This document shows, in pieces, positions 18,526-27,415 of a DNA stretch of 64,000 bases (position 1 is the stretch's first letter; every line of letters begins with the position of its first letter). The translations under genes were made by a program, and so were the position numbers. The notes under the pieces are model-generated. The model was not told where the DNA came from, searched no databases, and saw only the letters and a list, made by a program, of their open reading frames with translations. The DNA lies in contig JAQGJK010000012.1 of NCBI GenBank assembly GCA_028290665.1, positions 1 to 64,000 on the forward strand, in the 5' to 3' direction. Source of the stretch: Devosia sp. Its GTDB lineage: Bacteria; Pseudomonadota; Alphaproteobacteria; Rhizobiales; Devosiaceae.

Positions 18526-19971
18526 ATGACCAACCCTGCAGTGATTATTGCCGGCGGCGGCCCGACCGGGCTGATGCTTGGCGCCGAGCTGAGGCTGGCC
18601 GGGGTCGAAACTGTCATCATCGAAAAACGCAAGCAGCGGGAACGGGTCCAACCCGGCGCGCTCGGCCTCCATGCACGGACGCTGGAGGTGTTCGAGCAAC
18701 GCGGCATCGCCGACCGCTTCCTCGCCGCGGGCAAACCGATGCAGGTGCTCGGCTTTGCTAGCGTGCGCCTCGACCTAAGCGCCTTCCCGACCCGCCACCC
18801 CTATGGCCTCTCGCTGATTCAGGAGCACAGCGAGCGCATCCTGCTCGACTGGGCCGAAGAACTCGGCGTGCCGATCCGGCGCGGCGTCGAGATCACCGGC
18901 TTTAAGGAGGACGCGGCCGGCATCGATGTCGCGCTGAGCGACGGCGGGTCGCTGCGGGCACAATATCTCGTCGGCTGCGATGGCGGCCGCAGCTTCGTGC
19001 GCAAGGCAGCTGGCATCGGCTTTCCGGGATCGGACCCGACGCTCAGTCATCTGCTGGCGGAAGCCGAGCTGACCGGGGAGCCCGAATGGGGCCTCCGCAG
19101 CGACGCGATCGGCACGCATGCGCTGAGCCGGACGGAAACCGGCAAGGTCGGGATCATGGTGACGGAGCGCGGCATCGGCAGTGGCGAGCCAACGCTCGCG
19201 CTGCTGAGCGCGGCGTTGATCGCGCATTACGGCTCGGATTACGGCGTGCACAACCCGACGTACATCACCCGGTTCACCGACATGACCCGGCAGGCCGAGA
19301 CCTATCGCCAGGGCCGGGTGTTGCTGGCTGGCGACGCGGCGCATATCCACTATCCGGCCGGCGGGTTCGGGATGAATTTGGGCATCCAGGATGCGGTCAA
19401 TTTGGGATGGAAGCTGGCGGCGGTAGTCAAGGGCGCGGCGCCCGAGGTGCTGCTGGACACCTACCACGCCGAGCGGCATCCGGTCGCCGCCGGCCTGCTG
19501 CGCTACACCTTAGCAACGGTAGCGCTCAGCCGCTCCGACGATCGCACCAAGGCGCTGGGCGCAATCGTCAGGGAACTGGTCGGCATGGCTGAATCCCGGC
19601 TGGTCACCGCCGGCCGCATGTCGGGTCTCGATATCCGCTATGATTTCGGCGAGGGCCACCCACTCCTCGGTCGCCGGATGCCCGACCTTGAGGTGGTGAT
19701 CGCCGATGGTCCGGTGCGGGTCTCCAGGCTGATGCACGACGCGCGGCCGGTGCTGCTGAACTTCGGGTCGGAGGCTGTCGGAGCGGGACAATGGGATGAG
19801 GTCCGGACCGTCCGTGCAACCTATGACGGGCTCTGGGACCTGCCGGTGATTGGGTCGGTTATGGCTCCGATGGCCGTCCTGGTTCGTCCGGATGGACATG
19901 TTGGATGGGTTGGGCAAGGAACGAACGAGGGACTTACCGAGGCACTCGCCAACTGGTTCGGACCGCGCTAG
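18526..19971 (+). CDS. FAD-dependent monooxygenase, PheA/TfdB type
   Basis: This 481-residue flavoprotein monooxygenase has the ADP-binding motif IIAGGGPTGLMLGAELRLAG at the N-terminus. It also has the DG-type motif (VGCDGGRSFVRKAAGI) and the flavin GD motif GRVLLAGDAAHIHYPAGGFG. A short thioredoxin-like C-terminal domain follows, ending LVRPDGHVGWVG. The family hydroxylates phenols, polyketides or antibiotics with NAD(P)H and oxygen. The natural substrate cannot be told and no degradation genes adjoin it. GAGGGAG sits 7 bases before the ATG. Confidence 0.88.
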   Translation: MTNPAVIIAGGGPTGLMLGAELRLAGVETVIIEKRKQRERVQPGALGLHARTLEVFEQRGIADRFLAAGKPMQVLGFASVRLDLSAFPTRHPYGLSLIQEHSERILLDWAEELGVPIRRGVEITGFKEDAAGIDVALSDGGSLRAQYLVGCDGGRSFVRKAAGIGFPGSDPTLSHLLAEAELTGEPEWGLRSDAIGTHALSRTETGKVGIMVTERGIGSGEPTLALLSAALIAHYGSDYGVHNPTYITRFTDMTRQAETYRQGRVLLAGDAAHIHYPAGGFGMNLGIQDAVNLGWKLAAVVKGAAPEVLLDTYHAERHPVAAGLLRYTLATVALSRSDDRTKALGAIVRELVGMAESRLVTAGRMSGLDIRYDFGEGHPLLGRRMPDLEVVIADGPVRVSRLMHDARPVLLNFGSEAVGAGQWDEVRTVRATYDGLWDLPVIGSVMAPMAVLVRPDGHVGWVGQGTNEGLTEALANWFGPR

Positions 19972-20129
19972 ACAATATCGGTGACTCGGCGGCCGCGCTG
20001 GCTGCGCCGTTACTGGGTAATGACTAGCTACACCAGTCCAGACCAGCATGTGGGAGGAAACCTCGACGCCCAGCCGTTGACACAATGCAGACAGATGCAA
20101 ATAATCGCCAGCGGTACACTGGAGATAAT

Positions 20130-20855
20130 ATGCCCCGGGCGGTCAAACGACAAATGCAGCTGACGGAGCGCCATGTTGACTTGGTGAGGCGGGAGATTTC
20201 AGATCCCGGACCGCAGCTGATCGAGGGGTTTCGGCCTGCTACCGACGAAGATTACGCCGAAAACGTTGCGGCAATGTTGGCGTCGCGTCCGCCTGGGCCA
20301 TTCTGGCTATTTGGCTGCGGGTCGCTGATCTGGCGCCCGGAAACGGCGTTCAATGAAAAGCGCTTTGCTCTTGCCCGTGGCTGGCATCGGCGCTTTTGCC
20401 TCGGGTGGGATTATCGGTTTCGCGGCAGTCGTGAGCAACCTGGCCTGATGATGGCGCTCGACCGCGGGGGCCAGTGCAAGGGGGTGGTTTACAGCCTGCC
20501 TGAAGCGGGCCTCGAAGCTGAACTGCACAAGCTCATCCGGCGGGAGATGAGCATGGTGCCAACGGCCTTTCCATGGCGATGGATCGACGTGGTCACAGCC
20601 GAAGATCCGGTGAGAGCCCTGGCCTTCCCGATGAACCGTAAAAGTGGCCGCTACATCGCGAACCTCAGCGATGATCAACTCGCCGATGTGCTGGCGTCAG
20701 CCAGTGGATTCCGAGGCTCGATGGTCGAGTACCTGTTCCAGACGGTCTTGATGCTCGAACAGCTCGGCATTCACGACCGTACGTTGTGGTCGTTGCAGGA
20801 AAAGGTCGCGACACGGGTGGATGCGGCCCATCCAGCCGAGTCCTTGGCGCGCTGA
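20130..20855 (+). CDS. ChaC-like gamma-glutamylcyclotransferase
   Basis: Enzymes of this family split glutathione into 5-oxoproline and Cys-Gly. The 241-residue protein shows the substrate-binding opening LFGCGSLIWRP (usually YGSLIW; Cys replaces Tyr here). It then has SREQPGLMMALDRGG and the strand CKGVVYSLP leading to the catalytic Glu region. The start is ATG 20130, since GGAGATA precedes it closely; a longer frame from 20085 has no ribosome site. The same window encodes gshA, so both synthesis and turnover of glutathione are represented, but not in one operon. Confidence 0.85.
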   Translation: MPRAVKRQMQLTERHVDLVRREISDPGPQLIEGFRPATDEDYAENVAAMLASRPPGPFWLFGCGSLIWRPETAFNEKRFALARGWHRRFCLGWDYRFRGSREQPGLMMALDRGGQCKGVVYSLPEAGLEAELHKLIRREMSMVPTAFPWRWIDVVTAEDPVRALAFPMNRKSGRYIANLSDDQLADVLASASGFRGSMVEYLFQTVLMLEQLGIHDRTLWSLQEKVATRVDAAHPAESLAR

Positions 20856-21065
20856 GCGTAGACCTGATGCCCTTCGACGGGGCGATGCTTGCCTTAGGCG
20901 GACGTCTGCAATGGCCGAAGATTTTGGGTCGACTCACTGGTTCCAATCCGAAGCCAAGGGGTGCGCGTGGACGGTCCGCGTTACATCAAGTGGCGCGACC
21001 AGCACCCTGCCCCTTACCTTGAGGGGAGGGTCTGCATCACTCAGTCCCCGAGATTTCCCCTGCCC

Positions 21066-21767
21066 TCAGGCAGCAGTGGCGAAGTGTTCGTCGAAGGCGT
21101 AGCCGGCGCCGCGGACGGTGCGGATGGGGTCGGGGGAGCGGCCGCGGTTGATGGCTTTGCGGAGGCGGCCGACATGGACGTCGACGGTGCGTTCGTCGAC
21201 ATAGACGTCGTTGCCCCAGACGCCGTCGAGCAATTGTTCGCGGGAATAGACGCGGCCGGGGTGGCGCATCAGGTATTCGAGCAGCCGGTATTCGGTCGGG
21301 CCGAGGTGGACTTCACGGCCGGCGCGGCGGACGCGGTGGGCGGTGCGGTCGAGTTCGAGATCGCCGGCTTTCATCACCGTGGTGACCAGTTGCGGGCTGG
21401 AGCGGCGGAGCAGCGCGTTGACCCGGGCGACGAGTTCGGGGAGCGAGAACGGCTTGACCATGTAGTCGTCGGCGCCGGTGGCGAGGCCGCGGACACGTTC
21501 TTCCTCTTCGCCCCGCGCCGTCAGCATGATGATCGGAACGCGGGCGGTTTCCTCGCGAGCCCGCCAGCGGCGGCAGAGTTCGATGCCGGACAGGCCCGGC
21601 AGCATCCAGTCGAGCAGGATCAGATCGGGCGTGGTCTCGCGCAGCCGTTCGGTGGCTTCCTCGCCGTCCTCGGCTGATTGCACGACAAAGCCCTCGGCTT
21701 CGAGGTTATAGCGCAGCAACAGCGCGAGGTCGGCTTCGTCCTCGACGATCAGGATGTTGGCAGGCAT
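21066..21767 (-). CDS. phoB: Phosphate regulon response regulator PhoB
   Basis: PhoB activates phosphate-starvation genes when phosphorylated by PhoR. The 233-residue protein has a receiver domain with the acidic pair in VEDEAD, the phospho-acceptor Asp in LILLDWMLPG, Thr in LTARG and Lys in MVKPFS. An OmpR-type winged helix follows (TEYRLLEYLMRHPGRVYSRE, then VDERTVDVHVGRLRKAI). The start MPANILIVEDEAD at 21767 lies 8 bases after the phoU stop. It is the last gene of the pst-pho operon. Confidence 0.96.
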   Translation of the reverse strand: MPANILIVEDEADLALLLRYNLEAEGFVVQSAEDGEEATERLRETTPDLILLDWMLPGLSGIELCRRWRAREETARVPIIMLTARGEEEERVRGLATGADDYMVKPFSLPELVARVNALLRRSSPQLVTTVMKAGDLELDRTAHRVRRAGREVHLGPTEYRLLEYLMRHPGRVYSREQLLDGVWGNDVYVDERTVDVHVGRLRKAINRGRSPDPIRTVRGAGYAFDEHFATAA

Positions 21768-21775
21768 GGCGGGCC

Positions 21776-22486
21776 CTATTCCACCCGGATCTTGGTGCGG
21801 TGAAATTCCTCGACATCGCCCGACAGGTGCTTGCCGGTGGCGAGGTAATAGGCGTGCTCGGCGATATTGGTGGCATGATCGCCGGTGCGTTCGAGGCTTT
21901 TGGCGCAGAACAGCAGGTGCGTGCACATGGTGATGTTGCGCGGATCTTCCATCATGTAGGTCAGCAATTCGCGGAAGATCGAGGTGTAGAGCGCATCGAC
22001 ATCGTCATCGCGGTTGCAGACGGTGATGGCGGCTGCGGCATCGCGGCTCGAATAGGCATCGAGCGCGGCTTTGACCTGCACCTGGATCAGGTCGCCGATG
22101 TGCTTGACGCCGTTGTAGAAGGTCGGGGTCAGCGTCAGGCCTTCGATCTTCAGCGCCCGGCGGGAAATGGTTTTCGCCATATCGCCGACGCGTTCGAGAT
22201 CGTTGGCGACGTGGATGGCGGTGATGATCATCCGGAGATCCGACGCCATCGGCTGGCGGCGGGCGATCATCGACACGGCGCGTTCGTCGATGCCGCGCTG
22301 CATCTCGTCGATGCGGCGGTCGCCCTCGACGGTTTCGCGCGCCAGCGGATGATCGAGGGTCAGCAGCGCACGGGTGGCGTTGGCGAGGGCGGCTTCGACC
22401 TGGCCGCCCATCTCCGAGATGCGCTGGGCGAGGTCGGTCAGTTCGTCCTCATAGGAGGAGACGATATGCTCACTGGCGAATGCCAT
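21776..22486 (-). CDS. phoU: Phosphate signalling protein PhoU
   Basis: PhoU links the Pst transporter to the PhoR kinase and keeps the regulon off when phosphate is plentiful. The 236-residue protein has two three-helix PhoU repeats. Metal-binding segments appear twice, as AIHVANDLERVGDMAKTI and FCAKSLERTGDHATNIAEH. The start MAFASEHIVSSYEDEL at 22486 is 26 bases downstream of the pstB stop. Confidence 0.96.
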   Translation of the reverse strand: MAFASEHIVSSYEDELTDLAQRISEMGGQVEAALANATRALLTLDHPLARETVEGDRRIDEMQRGIDERAVSMIARRQPMASDLRMIITAIHVANDLERVGDMAKTISRRALKIEGLTLTPTFYNGVKHIGDLIQVQVKAALDAYSSRDAAAAITVCNRDDDVDALYTSIFRELLTYMMEDPRNITMCTHLLFCAKSLERTGDHATNIAEHAYYLATGKHLSGDVEEFHRTKIRVE

Positions 22487-22512
22487 GTCAGGTCCTTCCG
22501 GCGTCTTCGGGG

Positions 22513-23358
22513 TCAGCCGATACGGCCCATGATGTAATCCTGTGTCTGCTTGTGCACAGGGTTGGTGAAAATGTCGGAGGTCGGGCCGACTTCGATCAGC
22601 TTGCCGAGGTGGAAAAACGCGGTCTTTTGCGAAACACGGGCGGCCTGTTGCATCGAGTGGGTGACGATGACGATGGTGTAGTTTTCGCGCAGTTCGTCGA
22701 TCAGTTCCTCGATGATGGCAGTGGCGATCGGGTCGAGGGCCGAGCACGGTTCGTCCATCAGGATGACTTCTGGGCCGACGGCGATGGCGCGGGCGATGCA
22801 GAGACGCTGCTGCTGGCCGCCCGAAAGGCCGGTGCCGGGTTCATTGAGGCGATCCTTCACCTCCTCGAACAGGCCGGCTTTTTTCAGCGAGGAAATAACG
22901 ATCTCGTCGAGATCGGCCTTGTTGCGCGCAAGGCCGTGAATTTTCGGGCCGTAGGCGACATTCTCGTAGATGGATTTCGGGAACGGATTGGGCTTCTGGA
23001 ACACCATGCCGATGCGGGCCCGTAGTTCGACGACATCGAGTGACGGATCGTAGATATTCTCGCCATCGAGGGTGATGGTGCCGCCGACCTTGGCCCCTTC
23101 GATGGTGTCGTTCATGCGGTTGATGCAGCGGAGGAATGTCGACTTGCCGCAACCGGAGGGGCCGATGAACGAGGTCACGGCGCGGTCGGGAATCTCGATG
23201 GAAATGCCGAACAGCGCCTGCTTTGCGCCATAGTGGACGGTGACGTCCTCGGCGTTGATGCGGATCGGGCGGTCGGGCGCGGTGTGTGCGTCGGGTCTGG
23301 TGGCCATGGTATTGATGGTTGCCTCAGTCCTTTTTACCTTGCCTGCGAGCATATCCAT
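22513..23358 (-). CDS. pstB: Phosphate ABC transporter ATP-binding protein PstB
   Basis: PstB is the ATPase that powers high-affinity phosphate uptake with PstA and PstC. Walker [10 protein letters not shown], the Q-loop in [19 protein letters not shown], signature [15 protein letters not shown] and Walker [14 protein letters not shown] are intact. The N-terminal 30 or so residues before the ATPase domain are variable. ATG 23358 has AGGA 8 bases upstream. A GTG at 23382, 4 bases from the pstA stop, and an ATG at 23307 are alternatives. Confidence 0.96.
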   Translation of the reverse strand: MDMLAGKVKRTEATINTMATRPDAHTAPDRPIRINAEDVTVHYGAKQALFGISIEIPDRAVTSFIGPSGCGKSTFLRCINRMNDTIEGAKVGGTITLDGENIYDPSLDVVELRARIGMVFQKPNPFPKSIYENVAYGPKIHGLARNKADLDEIVISSLKKAGLFEEVKDRLNEPGTGLSGGQQQRLCIARAIAVGPEVILMDEPCSALDPIATAIIEELIDELRENYTIVIVTHSMQQAARVSQKTAFFHLGKLIEVGPTSDIFTNPVHKQTQDYIMGRIG

Positions 23359-23386
23359 GTTCAGTTCCTGTGTCTGTGTCACGGGC

Positions 23387-24751
23387 TCACGCGCGCTTTT
23401 CGAGGCGTGAGCGCAGGTAGATGGCGAAGCCGTTGAGGGTGATCATCAGCGCCAGCAGCACCATGATGGCGGCGGCGGTGCGGGGTTCAAAGAAGTTGCG
23501 GTTTTCATTGCCCTGCCACAGATAGATCTGCACCGGGAGCGCCGTCGCCTGATCGAACGGGGTGGCCGGCACCGAGGCGACGAAGGCTTTCATGCCGATC
23601 AGCAGCAACGGCGCAGTTTCGCCGAGCGCGTGGGCAACGCCGAGAATGGTGGCGGTCAGGATCGAGGGGAGCGTCACGGGCAGGACGTGGTGAAACACCA
23701 TCTGGGTCTTGCTCGCACCCATGCCTAGCGCCGCCTGGCGGAGCGCCGGCGAGACGCCGAGCAGCGCGCCGCGGGTGGCGATGATGATGGTCGGGAGCGT
23801 CATCAGCGTCAGCACCAGCCCGCCGACGATCGGGGCGGACAGCGGCAGGTGGAAGTAATTGATGAACACTGCGGCGCCGAGCAGGCCGAAGACGATCGAG
23901 GGCACGGCGGCGAGATTGTTGATGTTGACCTCGATGAAATCGGTCAGCCGCGATTTCGGCGCGAACTCCTCAAGGTAGATGGCGCTGGCGACGCCGATCG
24001 GGACGGCGAGGACGACGACGATCAGCATCATGAACAGTGAACCGACAAAGGCTCCGGCGAGACCGGCGGCGGCTGGCGCGGCACGGCTGTCGACATTGCC
24101 GAGGATCGACCAGGCAAAGCCCGACGAAATGGTGCCATTGGCGGTGAACTGATCGATCAGGGCGCGGGCCGGCGCCGAGAGCTGCTGCTGGGTATCGGGC
24201 AGCGAACGATCGATGTTGCCCTTGATCCAGTTGGCGGCATTGGCCGAGGCCAGCACTTCGACCTCGACGGTTTTGCCGAGCAGCGTCGGATCGGCGACGA
24301 ACAGTTCGCGGATCCGATGGCGGGCATCGGTTTCGGCAGTGGTGAGGATCTGCTTGCTGTCGATCTCGAAGCCGACGGGCGCCGCGGCGCGGAGCGAGGC
24401 CTCGACTACTTTGTTCCAGTTGAGCAGCGCCACATCACGCTGCCATTTGAGGCTGACGGCGCGGAAATCGGCGTCGGACTGGCCAGCTTCACGGATCGGA
24501 GCCGGCTCTACGGCAATGATGGCGGGATCATAGGTCACCGCCAGGTGCAGATTGGACTGCACGAAGGCGGGGACGCCTTTGCGCAACACATCGGCGAACA
24601 GCAGGGCGACGAAGCCGAGTGCCAGGATGATGGCGGCAAGGCCGAGGCCTTTGAACACCTGTTCGCTGAGATGACGGCGGCGCAGGCCGGAGTGGATCAG
24701 CCGCGTCCGCTCGGCGGACGTCAGGGTAGCGACGCGCGGGGTATCGGTCAT
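23387..24751 (-). CDS. pstA: Phosphate ABC transporter permease PstA
   Basis: This 454-residue inner-membrane permease of the Pst system has one N-terminal helix, then a large periplasmic region of about 200 residues. The binding-protein-dependent transport domain follows with the ATPase-coupling loop [19 protein letters not shown]. It is longer than E. coli PstA because of the periplasmic insert, a form common in alphaproteobacteria. Its start codon overlaps the pstC stop by one base (TAATG), so translation is coupled. Confidence 0.95.
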   Translation of the reverse strand: MTDTPRVATLTSAERTRLIHSGLRRRHLSEQVFKGLGLAAIILALGFVALLFADVLRKGVPAFVQSNLHLAVTYDPAIIAVEPAPIREAGQSDADFRAVSLKWQRDVALLNWNKVVEASLRAAAPVGFEIDSKQILTTAETDARHRIRELFVADPTLLGKTVEVEVLASANAANWIKGNIDRSLPDTQQQLSAPARALIDQFTANGTISSGFAWSILGNVDSRAAPAAAGLAGAFVGSLFMMLIVVVLAVPIGVASAIYLEEFAPKSRLTDFIEVNINNLAAVPSIVFGLLGAAVFINYFHLPLSAPIVGGLVLTLMTLPTIIIATRGALLGVSPALRQAALGMGASKTQMVFHHVLPVTLPSILTATILGVAHALGETAPLLLIGMKAFVASVPATPFDQATALPVQIYLWQGNENRNFFEPRTAAAIMVLLALMITLNGFAIYLRSRLEKRA

Positions 24752-26136
24752 TATTCGTACTGCTCCCGGAAGCGGCGGACGATGTAGAGGGCAAAGACAT
24801 TGAGCAGCAGGGTGATGACGAAGAGGGTCAGCCCGAGCGCGAAGGCGACTAGCGACTGCGGTCCGGCGAAATCAGTATCGCCGGTCAACTGGTTGACGAT
24901 TGAAACAGTGATGGTGGCAACGGGCTCGAACGGATTGCCGCGCAGCACCGGGCTGTTGCCGGCGGCGAGCACCACGATCATGGTTTCACCGATGGCGCGG
25001 CTGACGGCGAGGAGGAAGGCGCCGACGATGCCCGGCAGGGCGGCGGGCAGGAGCACGTTGCGGATGGTTTCGGACTTGGTGGCGCCAAGGCCATAGGCGC
25101 CATCGCGCAGGGTGCGCGGCACCTGGTTGAGGATATCGTCGCTGAGCGAAGACACGAAGGGGATGATCATGATCCCCATCACGATGCCGGCGGTCAGGGC
25201 GCTGGTGGCGCTGATGTCGAGGCCGACGAGATTGCCGACATCGCGGAGGAATGGGCCGACGGTGACGAGGGCGAGGAAACCGAACACGATGGTCGGGATG
25301 CCGGCGAGAATTTCGATGATCGGCTTGGCGAAGGCGCGCAGCCGGTGGTGGGCATACTGGCTGAGATAGATCGCCGCCATCAGGCCGATCGGGACGGCCA
25401 CCAGCATGGCGATGGCGGTGATCATCAGCGTTCCCGACAGCAGCGGCAGGATGCCGTAGGAGCCGTAATTACCGGCGGTGCCGGAATTATTGGGCTGCCA
25501 GACCGTGCCAAAGAAGAAATCGAACGGGCTGATGAAGGTGAAGAAGCGCAGCGCTTCGGTCAGCAGCGAGGCGACGATGCCGACGGTGGTCAGGATGGCG
25601 ACGGCGGAACAGGCGAGCAGCAGCAGGTTGATGATGCGCTCGACATGGGTGCGGGCACGGAGCCGGGCATCGATGCGGCTGCGGGCAAACAGCAGCGCCA
25701 GGATGCCGGCTACGGCCACGGCGGCGAGAACAATCAGGAACGTGACAAGCTGGAAGTTGCGCAGTGCGGCGCCCGCCCCTTGCTCATAGGGGGCAAGGTC
25801 ACCGCTGACGCCATACCCCGAGGCAAGCGCCTGCAGGCGCTGAATTGCCGCGTTGAGGGCTGGCTGATCGAGCGTCGCGACGACGTCGGCGGGGATTTGC
25901 GTGACGGTGAAGGCACGGGTGATGTTGGGACCAAAGAACGCCCAGAGGCCGAGGATCAGCAGGGCGGGGATCAGCACCCAGATAGCGACCAGCGCGCCAT
26001 GATATTGCGAGCGCGAGTGGATTTTGACGCCGTTGGCCGTGACCAGCTTGCGGCTGCGGGCCCAACCAGACTGGTAGGCAAAGCCCAGCAGCACGATCAG
26101 CAGGGCGGCAATGATGAAGGAATTCAATTGCGTCAC
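24751..26136 (-). CDS. pstC: Phosphate ABC transporter permease PstC
   Basis: This 461-residue partner permease to PstA has an N-terminal pair of helices and a cytoplasmic/periplasmic insert. The transport domain has the coupling loop GAYGLGATKSETIRNVLLPA and FGFLALVTVGPFLRD. Like PstA it is an enlarged alphaproteobacterial form. It begins 64 bases after the end of pstS, with a strong hairpin in the gap, and is likely made in smaller amounts than PstS. Confidence 0.95.
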   Translation of the reverse strand: MTQLNSFIIAALLIVLLGFAYQSGWARSRKLVTANGVKIHSRSQYHGALVAIWVLIPALLILGLWAFFGPNITRAFTVTQIPADVVATLDQPALNAAIQRLQALASGYGVSGDLAPYEQGAGAALRNFQLVTFLIVLAAVAVAGILALLFARSRIDARLRARTHVERIINLLLLACSAVAILTTVGIVASLLTEALRFFTFISPFDFFFGTVWQPNNSGTAGNYGSYGILPLLSGTLMITAIAMLVAVPIGLMAAIYLSQYAHHRLRAFAKPIIEILAGIPTIVFGFLALVTVGPFLRDVGNLVGLDISATSALTAGIVMGIMIIPFVSSLSDDILNQVPRTLRDGAYGLGATKSETIRNVLLPAALPGIVGAFLLAVSRAIGETMIVVLAAGNSPVLRGNPFEPVATITVSIVNQLTGDTDFAGPQSLVAFALGLTLFVITLLLNVFALYIVRRFREQYE

Positions 26137-26168
26137 GCTTTCCGGGGGAAACCAGCTGCCAGGAAGTT

Positions 26169-26192
26169 GGGCCGCGCCCGAAGGCGCGGCCC
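26169..26192 (-). terminator. Hairpin between pstS and pstC
   Basis: GGGCCGCGCC (26169-26178) pairs perfectly with GGCGCGGCCC (26183-26192) over a 4-base loop, just after the pstS stop. There is no T-run, so it probably acts as a partial terminator or an mRNA-stabilising 3' end. Either would favour PstS over the membrane subunits. Confidence 0.7.
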
Positions 26193-26200
26193 GGACGGCT

Positions 26201-27220
26201 TTACATCGCGCCGGCTTCGAACGCGGCCATGATCTCTGCCGTCTTGTCGGCAGGCTGCGGGATCAGCCCAGCGGCTTCGAGTGTGCCACCGGCACCCGAG
26301 ATGCCTTCGGACAGGAAGAACGCCACGTAGTCTTCGATGCCCGGGATCACGCCGAGGTGCTGGCCCTTGACGTAAAAGAACAGCGGACGCGACACGGGGT
26401 ACTCACCCGAAGCGACGGCGTCGGCTGAGGGGACGACGCCATTGACGGTCGCGACTTTCAGGGTGTCCTTGTTCTGCTCGTAGAACGACAGGCCAAACAC
26501 GCCGACGGTATCGGGGTTCGAGCTGAGGCGAGCCAGCGTCTCGGTGTAATCGCCGGAGATTTCGACGACGACGTCCTGACGGAAGGTGGTCAGGGCAGCA
26601 GTTTTCTCTTCGGCGGTCAGGGCGTCGGGAAGGCCAACTGCCTCGGCGCCGGCGTCGACGACTTCGAGCTGGAACACTTCACGGGTGCCGTGATTGGCGC
26701 CGGGAATGGCGAGCGAGATCGCCTGGTCGGGGAGCGAAGCGTCGATCTCGCTCCACTTGGTGTAGGGGTTGGCGACGAGCGCGCCATCGACCGGAACCTG
26801 AGCGGCGATTGCCAGGTAAACCTGAGCCGGGGTCAGGGCGAAATCGGGGCCGGTGGCCGACGAGGCGAAGACGATGCCGTCATAGCCGAACTGGATTTCA
26901 CGGATATCGGTGACGCCGGCAGCGGTGCAGGCTTCGCGTTCGCTATCCTTGATCGGGCGGGAGGCATTGGCGATGTCGATGGTGTTTTCGCCGACGCCCT
27001 CGCAGAACTGCTTGAGGCCGCCGCCAGTGCCGCCGGAGCCGACGACCGGAGTCTTGTATTCGGGGAACGCCGCGCCGAATTCCTCAGCCACGATCGAGGC
27101 GAACGGCAGCACGGTGGACGAGCCGGCGATCTGGATGGTGTCGCGGCCCTGAGCAAAGGCAGTGCCGGTGCCGAGGGCGGCGACCAGCGCCAGGGCGCTG
27201 ACAGTGAGAACAAACTTCAT
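26201..27220 (-). CDS. pstS: Phosphate-binding protein PstS
   Basis: This 339-residue periplasmic binding protein captures phosphate and delivers it to PstCA. It has a signal peptide (MKFVLTVSALALVAALGTGT to AFAQ), the phosphate-loop IAGSSTVLPF, the second anion-contact segment GSGGTGGGLKQFCEG and DIANASRPIKDSE. It is the first gene behind the Pho box at 27325-27353, and is followed by pstC, pstA, pstB, phoU and phoB. Confidence 0.96.
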   Translation of the reverse strand: MKFVLTVSALALVAALGTGTAFAQGRDTIQIAGSSTVLPFASIVAEEFGAAFPEYKTPVVGSGGTGGGLKQFCEGVGENTIDIANASRPIKDSEREACTAAGVTDIREIQFGYDGIVFASSATGPDFALTPAQVYLAIAAQVPVDGALVANPYTKWSEIDASLPDQAISLAIPGANHGTREVFQLEVVDAGAEAVGLPDALTAEEKTAALTTFRQDVVVEISGDYTETLARLSSNPDTVGVFGLSFYEQNKDTLKVATVNGVVPSADAVASGEYPVSRPLFFYVKGQHLGVIPGIEDYVAFFLSEGISGAGGTLEAAGLIPQPADKTAEIMAAFEAGAM

Positions 27221-27324
27221 TGGATTCCCTTTCGGAGAAAACTTGGGACAGGGCTGCGCCGCAACCTTGCGGTCAGGAGCGTCCGTTGACGCCGCGGAAG
27301 CTATGTCGCTTGCCCACTAGTTAT

Positions 27325-27353
27325 ATGACGTTTGCCTGACACATTTGTGACAG
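27325..27353 (-). promoter_or_regulatory. Pho box: three PhoB half-sites at 11-base spacing
   Basis: Read on the minus strand, the half-sites are CTGTCAC (27347-27353), GTGTCAG (27336-27342) and ACGTCAT (27325-27331). Each is followed by an A/C-rich 4-base spacer, so they repeat every 11 bases. This is the CTGTCAT-like PhoB recognition pattern. It lies about 105 bases before pstS and implies phosphate-starvation control of the whole operon. Confidence 0.85.
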
Positions 27354-27415
27354 GTTAACGTCTTGATCCGGCTTGGATATCTCGAGAACGACGCGGATGT
27401 ACTGTTGCCGGCACA

